A stretch of 38,082 nt of DNA. Origin: an uncultured Monoglobus sp. GTDB taxonomy: Bacteria > Bacillota > Clostridia > Monoglobales > Monoglobaceae. The notes beneath the pieces are model-generated. The model ran no database searches. It saw nothing but the letters and a program-made list of their open reading frames with translations, and was not told the origin of the DNA. Where the stretch lies: the NCBI GenBank assembly GCA_947624495.1, contig CANQKP010000003.1:1-38082 (forward strand), written 5' to 3'. Positions within the stretch are counted from its first letter, which is position 1; each line of letters begins with the position of its first letter. Position numbers and translations under genes: made by a program. Of this stretch, positions 25,736 to 33,005 are shown one piece after another.

Positions 25736-26485
25736 TTATTTACTCCTCTCAAAATTAAAAATATTTAAAAATTGTTTAGCTCTGTCAGACGCCGGATGCT
25801 CAAAAAAGGTGTCGGGGTCCGTGTCCTCGACGATCTTTCCTTTGTCGATAAACAGTATTCTGTCCGCTATCGCACGCGCAAACTGCATCTCGTGGGTCAC
25901 TATTATCATTGTCCGCCCTTGCTTAGCCAGAGAAAGCATAACGTCCAGCACTTCACGAACCATTTCCGGGTCAAGCGCCGCCGTGACCTCGTCAAACAGC
26001 AGCATTACCGGGTGCATACAAAGCGCCCGGACGATTGCGACCCTCTGTTTCTGTCCGCCCGAAAGCTGCCTCGGATAGCTTTCCGCCTTATCGTCAAGAC
26101 CGACTCTGCGGAGCAGCTCCATCGCCTCCTCCCTGACCTCGCTCTTTTTGCGCTTCTGCACCTTCATCGGAGCAAGCAGGATGTTGTCGATAACATTCTT
26201 GTGGGGGAACAGGTCATAGCTCTGGAAAACCATGCCGATCTGCTGCCGCATTTTAGCCAGGTTTTTGCTGCCGTACACGATCTCCTCGCCGTGCAGCTTT
26301 ATGCTTCCTCCCTGGATCGGCTCAAGGGCGTTAATACATCGGAGCAGCGTGCTTTTGCCGCAGCCGCTGGCGCCCACAACAACGATGACCTCGCCCTGAG
26401 CCACATCAAAGCTTATGTCATCAAGCACAATGTTATTCTCAAACTTCTTTGTAAGATGTTCAATTTTAAGCAGTGGTTCAGCCAT
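25736..26485 (-). CDS. Polar amino-acid ABC transporter ATP-binding protein
   Basis: 249 residues from the ATG at 26485, chosen because GGAGG lies 7 nt upstream; the track's TTG start at 26509 has no site. Walker A is GASGCGKST, the Q-loop is in GMVFQSYDLFPH, the signature is LSGGQKQR, Walker B is MLLFDEVTAALDPE and the H-loop His is in VTHEMQFA. It closely matches the GlnQ/HisP class that powers uptake of polar amino acids. It follows the second permease by 4 bp. Confidence 0.95.
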   Translation of the reverse strand: MAEPLLKIEHLTKKFENNIVLDDISFDVAQGEVIVVVGASGCGKSTLLRCINALEPIQGGSIKLHGEEIVYGSKNLAKMRQQIGMVFQSYDLFPHKNVIDNILLAPMKVQKRKKSEVREEAMELLRRVGLDDKAESYPRQLSGGQKQRVAIVRALCMHPVMLLFDEVTAALDPEMVREVLDVMLSLAKQGRTMIIVTHEMQFARAIADRILFIDKGKIVEDTDPDTFFEHPASDRAKQFLNIFNFERSK

Positions 26486-26489
26486 GCCG

Positions 26490-27164
26490 TCACCTCCATT
26501 TCTTTTCAAGATACCTTGCCAGCATACTTATCGGCCAGCAAATCAGGAAATACATTATAAGCACCACCAGATAAACGCCAAACGCCGCGTTGGGACTGGT
26601 CATACGGTTCGCCTCAATTATCTGCTGCGCGACCTTAAGCACCTCGACCACGCCGATCATAAGTATAAGACTTGTGGTCTTGACCATTCTTGTTATAAGG
26701 TTTATCGAAAGCGGGATAAGCCTCCGCACCGTCTGCGGTATTATAATGTAAAAGTATGTCTGCGCCGGACTGAGCGCCAGCGCGGCGCTGCTTTCGTACT
26801 GATGTTTCGGAATGCTTATCAGCGCACCGCGAACAAGGTCGCCCATCTCGGCGGTTCCCCAGGCGGTAAACACGATCACCGAGGCAAGCTCGCCGGAAAC
26901 GTCCCAGCCCAAAGTCCTGGTCGTGCCGAAGAACACTATGAACAACAGTACCAGCTGCGGCATTATCCTGATAAATTCCAAGTATACGCGGGTCACCGCC
27001 TTAATGATCGGATTTTTCCATGTCATGACAATGCCGAGCAGTATTCCGAGCGGTATGCTTAATGCAACCGATATAATACTTATCTTCACCGCGACCCACA
27101 ATCCGCCCAAAAGACGGAGCATATTCTTGCCTTTAAACAGGACGTCAAGACCCAAATCCGGCAT
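26490..27164 (-). CDS. Polar amino-acid ABC transporter permease (second)
   Basis: 224 residues with about five membrane helices. The BPD_transp_1 EAA loop is seen as SSAALALSPAQTYFYIIIPQTVRRLIP, where the permease contacts the ATPase. AAAGGAGG lies 7 nt before the ATG, and its start overlaps the first permease by 20 nt. The two permeases probably form a heterodimer in the membrane. Confidence 0.93.
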   Translation of the reverse strand: MPDLGLDVLFKGKNMLRLLGGLWVAVKISIISVALSIPLGILLGIVMTWKNPIIKAVTRVYLEFIRIMPQLVLLFIVFFGTTRTLGWDVSGELASVIVFTAWGTAEMGDLVRGALISIPKHQYESSAALALSPAQTYFYIIIPQTVRRLIPLSINLITRMVKTTSLILMIGVVEVLKVAQQIIEANRMTSPNAAFGVYLVVLIMYFLICWPISMLARYLEKKWR

Positions 27165-27804
27165 AGCGCAGCCTCCTTTCGATAAAGCTGCCCAGAAGCG
27201 ATACCGGCAGAAGTATTATCAAATAAAACACAACCAGCAAAAACAGGCTTTCGGTGGTCTTGTAATACTGACCGATCAGATCCTTTGCGGTAAACATCAG
27301 GTCCATAAGGCTTATGGCGCTGAAAACGCTGGTCTCCTTAAGCAAAAATATAATATTTGCCACAAATGCGGGAACGCTGATAGAGACCGCCTGAGGCAGC
27401 ACCACATATCTCAGAGCTTGAGACTTTTCCATTCCGAGGCTCAGAGCGCTTTCCATCTGGATAGGTTCAATCGCCTCAAGTCCGCTTCTGAACGCCTCCG
27501 CCATATAGCTGCCGCCCAGAAAAGCAAGACCCACCATTCCGCAGACCTCCGGATTTATTTTTATTCCGATTTTAGGCAGAGCGTAATATATAAAAAAGAG
27601 CTGGATAAGCAGCGGCGTGTTGCGGCTGATCTCAATATAGACCGACACCGCTTGGCGAAGCACGGGTATTTTAAAAAACAAAACGACCGCGCACAAAAAT
27701 CCGATAACTATCGACAGCGCTATTCCGGCTACACCAATTTTAACAGTAAGCAGTGCTGCGCTTTCATACAACGGGAGATATTCCTGAATAAAATCCCAGT
27801 TCAT
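27145..27804 (-). CDS. Polar amino-acid ABC transporter permease (first)
   Basis: 219 residues from the ATG at 27804, which has AGGTG about 6 nt upstream; the track start at 27819 is a TTG five codons earlier. It has about five membrane helices and the EAA loop ESALSLGMEKSQALRYVVLPQAVSISVP. SVYIEISRNTPLLIQLFFIYY is a motif typical of HisM/GlnP-type permeases. It is the first gene of the operon, behind two tandem promoters. Confidence 0.93.
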   Translation of the reverse strand: MNWDFIQEYLPLYESAALLTVKIGVAGIALSIVIGFLCAVVLFFKIPVLRQAVSVYIEISRNTPLLIQLFFIYYALPKIGIKINPEVCGMVGLAFLGGSYMAEAFRSGLEAIEPIQMESALSLGMEKSQALRYVVLPQAVSISVPAFVANIIFLLKETSVFSAISLMDLMFTAKDLIGQYYKTTESLFLLVVFYLIILLPVSLLGSFIERRLRYAGFGS

Positions 27805-27844
27805 TAAATCACCTGCCAATAATCTCCATTACTATTGTATGATA

Positions 27845-27873
27845 ATTATAAACGTATTTTCCTGCTTTGTCAA
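27845..27873 (-). promoter_or_regulatory. Proximal sigma-A promoter of the ABC operon
   Basis: On the minus strand, perfect TTGACA (27868-27873), a 17-bp spacer and perfect TATAAT (27845-27850) lie about 40 bp before the first permease ATG. The -35 box and the first part of the spacer repeat the distal promoter. Confidence 0.87.
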
Positions 27874-27877
27874 GATT

Positions 27878-27906
27878 ATTCTAACATCTTTTTCCTACTT
27901 TGTCAA
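27878..27906 (-). promoter_or_regulatory. Distal sigma-A promoter of the ABC operon
   Basis: On the minus strand, TTGACA (27901-27906), a 17-bp spacer and TAGAAT (27878-27883) lie exactly 33 bp upstream of the proximal promoter. Both carry TTGACAAAG(T/C)AGGAAAA, so they appear to come from a small tandem duplication. Confidence 0.82.
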
Positions 27907-27934
27907 TAGGTTTTATATGTTTTATTGAAAAATA

Positions 27935-27959
27935 ATTGGTCGGATAAAATCCGACCAAT
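27935..27959 (-). terminator. Intrinsic terminator of the LysM-CAP gene
   Basis: An 11-bp perfect stem, ATTGGTCGGAT and its complement, has a 3-nt loop and is followed on the minus strand by TATTTTTC. It touches the stop codon and separates this gene from the ABC operon promoters. Confidence 0.8.
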
Positions 27960-28561
27960 CACTTCCCTATAAACATCTGTGTCCAGTAATGTCCGCTCGC
28001 GACATATCCCACGCCTATTTCGGTATATGACGAGTTTAGGATATTGGCGCGGTGTCCGGACGAGTTCATCCATGCGTTGACCACTGCCTGCGGGGTTGAC
28101 TGTCCCCTTGCAATGTTTTCGCCGGCGCTGCGGTATGACAGTCCGAAGTTTTTCATCATCTCAAACGGCGAACCGTAGGTGGGACTGTTGTGCGCAAAAT
28201 AGCCTTTGTCCTTCATGTCCTGAGACTTGTACCGCGCAACGCGGCTTAATTCCCAGTTTTCTTTAAGCTGCGAAAGCCCGTTCTGTGCGCGTATATTGTT
28301 TACCAGCCGCACAACCTCGCTTTCATAGCTGAGCGCTCCCGTGTCAACATCCGGAATGTTTATTATCTGTCCCGGATATATCATGTTTGGGTTCGCTATC
28401 TGCGGATTTGCGCCGATGATCTCGCTGAGACCGATCTGGTACCTTACCGAGATTTTCCAAAGGGTGTCGCCTTTTGACACCTTGTAGGTCCCCGCAGCAA
28501 GCGTATCGACCGGAATAACGATCAATACCGCCGCGAGGACGGATATAAAAAATTTTTTCAT
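27959..28561 (-). CDS. Secreted LysM and CAP (SCP/YkwD) domain protein
   Basis: 200 residues from the ATG at 28561, which has AGGAGG 8 nt upstream; the track start nine codons earlier is less likely. A signal peptide spans about 1-22 (MKKFFISVLAAVLIVIPVDTLAA). The LysM domain (YKVSKGDTLWKISVRYQIG to PGQIINIP) binds peptidoglycan. The CAP domain (about 75-199) keeps its usual residues: the His in GYFAHNSP, the Glu in AGENIARG and the His in GHRANILN. Bacterial CAP proteins of the YkwD type are common in spore formers, and their activity is poorly known. It has its own terminator. Confidence 0.93.
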   Translation of the reverse strand: MKKFFISVLAAVLIVIPVDTLAAGTYKVSKGDTLWKISVRYQIGLSEIIGANPQIANPNMIYPGQIINIPDVDTGALSYESEVVRLVNNIRAQNGLSQLKENWELSRVARYKSQDMKDKGYFAHNSPTYGSPFEMMKNFGLSYRSAGENIARGQSTPQAVVNAWMNSSGHRANILNSSYTEIGVGYVASGHYWTQMFIGK

Positions 28562-28661
28562 AAGTTTGTCCTCCTGAAGCGTTTTCATCGTTATTATTTC
28601 TCGGAAAATAAATATAATACAACGCCTTGAACAAACATTTAATTATGATAAAAAATTTTCA

Positions 28662-28698
28662 CGCTGCGGCAGGCGCATTTATAAATGCGAATTCAGCG
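28662..28698 (-). terminator. Candidate terminator after the histidine kinase
   Basis: An inner palindrome CGCATTTATAAATGCG sits within a CGCTG/CAGCG outer pair, followed on the minus strand by TGAAAATTTTTTATC. The fold is imperfect, so this is a modest call. Confidence 0.45.
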
Positions 28699-30126
28699 CT
28701 ATACTTTTTTTAACTCAAACCAAAATACGCTGCCTTCTCCTTCCTTGCTGTCCACGCCGAAGCGCGCGTTATGGGCAGTCAGTATCTCCTTTACAATTGA
28801 CAGTCCGAGTCCGTTCGAGCCGCGCTTTTTCGATGTAAAGTACCTGTCCCATATGTGAGCAAGTTCATCATCGCTTATACCGCTGCCGTTGTCGCGGATC
28901 TCCGTTCGGATAAAACCGCCGTTTTCGGTGACGGCAGCATAAACGCGCCTATCCTCACCGACATGAGCGACCGCGTTTGAGATAAGATTATAAAACACCT
29001 GCTCTATCCTGCGCGCGTCTGCTGCGACATATTTTTGCGGTGCGATATCCGTGACTATTTCAACGCCTTCGGACCTGCATACCGCCGAAAACTGCTCCGC
29101 TGTTTTTTTCGCGAGAGCGCTTATATCAATACGCTCGAATTTAAACGATACCGCGCCCGACCGGAGCTTTGAATAATCAAGAATATCGTTTACCAAAAGC
29201 GACAGCCTGTTTGATTCGCGAATAATAATTTCCGCGTCTTTCCCCGCGTCCGCGCTTCCGTCAAGATCGCGTATAAGCTCTGCGTAGCCTTTGATCATAG
29301 TAAGCGGCGTGCGTAAATCGTGCGACACGTTTGCGAGCAGATCGCGGCGCAGCCGATCCGTTTCGGCAATTTTGGCTGCGGCATATTCAAGAGATGAGGC
29401 AAGTTCGTCTGTCTCGGAGCAAAAGCCTTTATTGAATTCCAAATCAAAGTCGCCGTTCGCCATTTTGAGCGACTGCTCCGAAAGCTCGGCAACGGGTTTT
29501 GAAAATCTTTTCGCTATCCATACCGCAATAAAAAGCCCTATCAAAAGCGCCAGGAACGTAACGGCGCAAAGCTGTACCCTCAGTATCGCTACAGCCGAAC
29601 CGACCGCTCCGAGAGCTGTGTTCATATACAAAATATTTCCGTCCGAAAGACGCCGCCCGTAAACAAGCGTGCCGCCGTCCTCGCGGTCGATCGTATAGCA
29701 CACGCTGCTGTCCGCGCCAAGCTTTTCCAAAAAATCGTTATAATGTTCAGGAAGGCGGCGGTACGTCTGCTCCTGCCAATTTTGCGTTTCACCCGCACGA
29801 TACGGATTTTGTCCGCCGCCGTGTCCGTGCGCGTCGGACCTGTATGACGGACTGTATTCATCCGCACTGTATATGATGTTTCCGTCCTCGTCGGTAAGCA
29901 ATATTAATATGGAATTGTCCGCCGCAAGCGCGTCGATCTCGGCTCCAATATTCTCTGCACGGCAGATCTCATCCGCAATTTTGCTTATTTGGTACTTCTG
30001 CATGGAATTATATAAATTCTGCAAAAATACCGTTTGCAGCAGCCAAAGAACGGCAAGTATAACCGCCGCAAACAAAGTGAAATATATCCACAGTTTAAAA
30101 CCGATAGATTTAGTTTTGTGCTTCAA
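28699..30126 (-). CDS. Two-component sensor histidine kinase
   Basis: 475 residues. Membrane helices lie at about 10-32 and 181-205 and flank an extracellular sensor region that contains a His/Gly-rich patch (DAHGHGGGQ, near 98-105). A HAMP domain spans about 205-255, the HisKA site is His269 in ANVSHDLRTPLTMI, and the HATPase has NLISNAVAHV (N box), IRDNGSGISDDEL and RGSNGLGLSIVKEI. The start is TTG at 30126, overlapping the response regulator by 17 nt. It is paired with that regulator. The signal is unknown. Confidence 0.93.
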   Translation of the reverse strand: MKHKTKSIGFKLWIYFTLFAAVILAVLWLLQTVFLQNLYNSMQKYQISKIADEICRAENIGAEIDALAADNSILILLTDEDGNIIYSADEYSPSYRSDAHGHGGGQNPYRAGETQNWQEQTYRRLPEHYNDFLEKLGADSSVCYTIDREDGGTLVYGRRLSDGNILYMNTALGAVGSAVAILRVQLCAVTFLALLIGLFIAVWIAKRFSKPVAELSEQSLKMANGDFDLEFNKGFCSETDELASSLEYAAAKIAETDRLRRDLLANVSHDLRTPLTMIKGYAELIRDLDGSADAGKDAEIIIRESNRLSLLVNDILDYSKLRSGAVSFKFERIDISALAKKTAEQFSAVCRSEGVEIVTDIAPQKYVAADARRIEQVFYNLISNAVAHVGEDRRVYAAVTENGGFIRTEIRDNGSGISDDELAHIWDRYFTSKKRGSNGLGLSIVKEILTAHNARFGVDSKEGEGSVFWFELKKV

Positions 30127-30772
30127 ATTTATATCCCACCCCTCTTACGGTAACAATATAATCCCGACAGTCTCCCAAATGCGCACGAAGCTGTTTTATT
30201 TGCCAGTCAACCGTTCTGTCCGCCGAATAATATTCATAATCCCAGACCGCGTCCATTATCTGCTCGCGCGTAAGGACAATGCCCGCGTTTTTCACAAGAT
30301 ACAAAAGCAGATCGTATTCCTTCGCGGTGAGTTCAGTTTTACCGCCGTTTATATAAACATTTCTGCCGAGCGTGTCGATTTCGATATTTCCCGCCTTGAT
30401 TTTCGGCATACCTCCGCGGCGCCCTGTTACAACCTTAATGCGCGCCATCAATTCACGAGGAGAAAACGGCTTCACAACATAATCATCCGCTCCGGTCTCA
30501 AAACCGAACAACCTGTCATATTCCTCGCCGCGCGCGGAAAGCATTATAACCGGAATATCCTTTATTGCACGGATCTCCCTGCACGCGGAAAAGCCGTCAA
30601 GCTCAGGCATCATCGCATCCATGATTATAACATCAAAATCAGTTTCGCGGCACATTGATACGGCAGCCATACCGTTTTCGGCTTCGGCTGTTTCATAACC
30701 CTCGCGCTCGGCATATCGCCGCACAAGAGCGCGTATATCCGGCTCATCGTCAACTATCAGTATTCTTGTCAT
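30110..30772 (-). CDS. OmpR-family response regulator
   Basis: 220 residues from the ATG at 30772, with AGGAG 8 nt upstream; the track's GTG two codons earlier lies too close to that site. The receiver domain has the acidic pair in ILIVDDEPD, phospho-acceptor Asp52 in VIIMDAMMPELDG, and the conserved Lys in DDYVVKPFSPREL. A winged-helix DNA-binding domain follows (LTAKEYDLLLYLVKNAG; DRTVDWQIKQLRAHL; IVTVRGVGYKF). OmpR-type regulators bind direct repeats about 11 bp apart, and such repeats occur upstream of the neighbouring secreted-protein gene. Confidence 0.95.
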   Translation of the reverse strand: MTRILIVDDEPDIRALVRRYAEREGYETAEAENGMAAVSMCRETDFDVIIMDAMMPELDGFSACREIRAIKDIPVIMLSARGEEYDRLFGFETGADDYVVKPFSPRELMARIKVVTGRRGGMPKIKAGNIEIDTLGRNVYINGGKTELTAKEYDLLLYLVKNAGIVLTREQIMDAVWDYEYYSADRTVDWQIKQLRAHLGDCRDYIVTVRGVGYKFEAQN

Positions 30773-30795
30773 TGTCACCGCTCCTTCCGAAAAAT

Positions 30796-30824
30796 ATTAT
30801 ATCATGACCCGATGATTTTTTCAA
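30796..30824 (-). promoter_or_regulatory. Sigma-A promoter of the two-component operon
   Basis: On the minus strand, TTGAAA (30819-30824), a 17-bp spacer and perfect TATAAT (30796-30801) lie 23 bp before the regulator ATG, just after the terminator of the upstream secreted-protein gene. Confidence 0.82.
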
Positions 30825-30839
30825 TCAAAATTAAAAAGA

Positions 30840-30861
30840 AGGCGCGCCTTTTAGCGCGCCT
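30840..30861 (-). terminator. Intrinsic terminator of the YckD-like gene
   Basis: An 8-bp stem, AGGCGCGC and GCGCGCCT, has a 6-nt loop and is followed on the minus strand by TCTTTTTAATTTT. It separates the secreted-protein gene from the two-component genes. Confidence 0.83.
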
Positions 30862-30866
30862 GTGAC

Positions 30867-31388
30867 TTATGCTTCCGGTGTGTAATTTTTAATCGCATCC
30901 GCTTGCTCCGCCGTTATAATCCCGGCTTCGACAAGTTCGTCAACTCCGTCCGCGCGCGACGCTTTTCTTTCCGCAAACGCAGTATGGCGCTCCGCCGGAG
31001 TCAAGTTATCCATATTCTCGTACACAGCACTTATTTCCTCATGCTTTTTCGATGCGTATTCGGATATGGCGTCAGCTGTCGCTTGGTCAATTATACCTGC
31101 CTCGACAAGAGTCTCGCTGTCAAAATGAGAATATTCGGTGCCGCCTCTGTGCGCCTTGCCCTGTTTGTAACTGTAGCCGTCCGTATTTGCCGCTTCGTCT
31201 TCCGTGTCGGTTTGCTGCGAATAAACAAACGTCTGCTCGCCGCCTGTACCGTAATGATTTAATTTTCCTTTTCTGAAACCGTAATCCGCCGTCGGGTCCT
31301 CAGCGGCAAAAGCCGTGCATACACTCAACGCCGCAATCATTGCGGCTGCCGATAAGACCGCGCATATTCTTTTAACTTTGCTGTTCAC
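30867..31388 (-). CDS. Small secreted protein with two YckD-like (DUF2680-type) motifs
   Basis: 173 residues. A signal peptide spans about 1-28 (ending CTAFA). The middle is Gly/Thr/Tyr-rich. Two similar helical motifs follow: ETLVEAGIIDQATADAISEYA near 93-113 and DELVEAGIITAEQADAIKNY near 150-169. This LVEAGII.....ADAI pattern resembles DUF2680/YckD proteins of unknown function. The start is GTG at 31388 after AAAGGAG, and the GTG overlaps an ATG-TGA start-stop. It lies directly upstream of the two-component genes but has its own terminator, so it may be a target or signal partner of that system. Confidence 0.82.
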   Translation of the reverse strand: MNSKVKRICAVLSAAAMIAALSVCTAFAAEDPTADYGFRKGKLNHYGTGGEQTFVYSQQTDTEDEAANTDGYSYKQGKAHRGGTEYSHFDSETLVEAGIIDQATADAISEYASKKHEEISAVYENMDNLTPAERHTAFAERKASRADGVDELVEAGIITAEQADAIKNYTPEA

Positions 31389-31439
31389 ATTTAACAGCTC
31401 CTTTCAATAATATTTTGCAATCTTTTTGATTACGGCTTC

Positions 31440-31495
31440 ATTATACGCTGCGATTGTGTGCGGAATATGTTGTGTATGTGGAATGTTTGTGGAAT
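31440..31495 (-). promoter_or_regulatory. Promoter region of the YckD-like gene with ATTCCACA direct repeats
   Basis: On the minus strand a perfect TATAAT (31440-31445) has no good -35 box, which suggests activation. Upstream are ATTCCACA (31488-31495), ATTCCACA (31477-31484), exactly 11 bp apart, and a variant ATTCCGCACA (31457-31466) covering the -35 position. This layout suits an OmpR-family activator, plausibly the adjacent regulator. Confidence 0.5.
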
Positions 31496-31587
31496 TTGTA
31501 TAAATCATCGGCTCCGTATCCGGCAATCCTGTTTTTGGAGTTATTCGGCGCGCGGTCATACGCCCAAAGCGCAAGAGCCTCGTCCGG

Positions 31588-32466
31588 TCACCTCTTTTCA
31601 CAGCTGCCGCAGCTGCTGCAGCCGTTGCAGCTTATTTTCATGCCGCACGTCTGACAGCGTTCCCGAAAATGCGGAATGTATAATTTGTTTTCGGAAAGCG
31701 GCTCTCCCCAATCGTCATACAGCTTAAAATCTATCGGCTTTCCGCGATAGCTCAGACCGGACTTGTACGCCTGCTGACTTTGGAGCGCGTTTCCCTCGAT
31801 TTTATATAACCGACCGTCCTTAATAAACCTGCGTCCCGTCCCGCAGAAAACAAATGTCACATCATAATCGACACATTCTTGTCGCAGCGATTTTACCCAT
31901 TCATAATTGCAAGGGCGCGCTCCGTCGTAATTTTCGCCGTCGCACAGCACCTGCTCTATCTGACCGTATTCGAGATATTTTCTTATGCTGACCGGTCCGA
32001 TAAACGGCGCGCACATTATGCCCTTGTGTTTGAACGGCAGTTTAAGAAGTATGGGTATCCGCTCGTCGGCGCGCTTTTGGTTTTCGCAGGTAACGTTAAA
32101 AAACACGTTTTCCCAACCGTCTCCCCAATTGTACGGAAGATGCTCGGCAACGCGTTCCGGTCGCTTCGTCAGCAAAAAGAATTTCACGTCGGGACGGTGC
32201 GATATTATCTCCCACGCCTCGCCGCGCCACTTGTCCGCCTCCTCCAAAAAGAAGTCCGACGTCATACAAACGCGCAGCATCTCGCCGCTTTTCACCTTGT
32301 AATTCCCCTGCCTGTCCTTTTGCAGCGGATATTTAAAACCGGTTTTTGTTTTGTAAATATCCGCGCCGTTCCTGTCGCGCATACGGTCAAGAAAAAACAT
32401 ATAGCAGTTTTCGCAGCCCTCGCTTTTTTTGCGGCACCCGTGCCACGGATTCCAAATATCGTGCAT
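31588..32466 (-). CDS. DUF5131 (phage Gp37/Gp68-like) protein with Cys-rich tail
   Basis: 292 residues. The N-terminus WNPWHGCRKKSEGCENCYM is the family signature, with Cys11, Cys18 and Cys21 suggesting a metal or iron-sulfur site. MTSDFFLEEADKWRGEAW and FFLLTKRPERV are also typical. The family occurs in phages and bacterial genomes; its reaction is not established, though it is often compared with radical SAM enzymes. The last 22 residues carry six Cys in a CX2CX5CX2CX2CX2C pattern not usual for the family core. It is a single gene with its own promoter. No phage genes are nearby. Confidence 0.85.
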   Translation of the reverse strand: MHDIWNPWHGCRKKSEGCENCYMFFLDRMRDRNGADIYKTKTGFKYPLQKDRQGNYKVKSGEMLRVCMTSDFFLEEADKWRGEAWEIISHRPDVKFFLLTKRPERVAEHLPYNWGDGWENVFFNVTCENQKRADERIPILLKLPFKHKGIMCAPFIGPVSIRKYLEYGQIEQVLCDGENYDGARPCNYEWVKSLRQECVDYDVTFVFCGTGRRFIKDGRLYKIEGNALQSQQAYKSGLSYRGKPIDFKLYDDWGEPLSENKLYIPHFRERCQTCGMKISCNGCSSCGSCEKR

Positions 32467-32523
32467 GATATATCCTTTCAGTTTTGTGTATTACATGACC
32501 TTATCTGATTTTATTATAATATT

Positions 32524-32552
32524 ATTTTAACACTTTTTTTGATTTAGTTCAA
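32524..32552 (-). promoter_or_regulatory. Sigma-A promoter of the DUF5131 gene
   Basis: On the minus strand, TTGAAC (32547-32552), a 17-bp spacer and TAAAAT (32524-32529) lie about 58 bp before the ATG. Confidence 0.65.
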
Positions 32553-32589
32553 TAGCGGCTTATAATAATGCATAAAAATTCCAAACAAT

Positions 32590-32988
32590 GATGTTTACGC
32601 AGCTAACGTTGTGTTTAAGTCAAGTGTCAGGTTGTGGCAGGTCCCGCGGAGCGTGTACCGCATGATGCCCGTGTCGTTCGCGGAGCTTTACGATAAAGTA
32701 TACCCTTGCGGTGAAACAGGAAAATATCTTGCCGAGAATGTTGTCAGCTTCAACAACGCCGCTGCCTCGCGCCCTGCGGAATACCGCATACTCGGCGACT
32801 CACCCGCGGTCGGGCTTATGCTGTTTGACGGCTGCGGAGAGTGGTCGGAAACTCCCGCGCCGGAGTTTGACAATGAAATGAAATATGTCCACAACAAAAA
32901 CCACAGGGCGATACGGGTATACAAAAATATTAATTCCCGCTTTATTTTTGAGGACTTATATGCAAAGCTTAAATCGGCATATATGTGA
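32590..32988 (+). pseudogene. C-terminal remnant of a nucleoside hydrolase
   Basis: The frame reads NDVYAANVVFKSSVRLWQVP and ends YKNINSRFIFEDLYAKL, which resembles the last third of inosine-uridine-type nucleoside hydrolases. The calcium-binding and catalytic N-terminal Asp cluster is missing. In-frame stops lie just upstream, after which the sequence is AT-rich and noncoding. No good ribosome-binding site precedes the GTG at 32611 used by the track. I read it as a 5'-truncated relic; a short translated protein cannot be excluded. It is not in the same direction as either neighbour on its left or right. Confidence 0.65.
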
Positions 32989-33005
32989 TACATAACAATA
33001 ACTTT

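Noticed and set aside
31404-31601. 65-aa minus-strand ORF next to the YckD-like gene
   Set aside because: It covers the promoter and direct-repeat region, has no ribosome site and no recognisable protein features.
31588-32466. Prophage remnant indicated by the Gp37/Gp68-like protein
   Set aside because: DUF5131 proteins are common in bacterial chromosomes, and no integrase, capsid, tail or attachment site is visible nearby.
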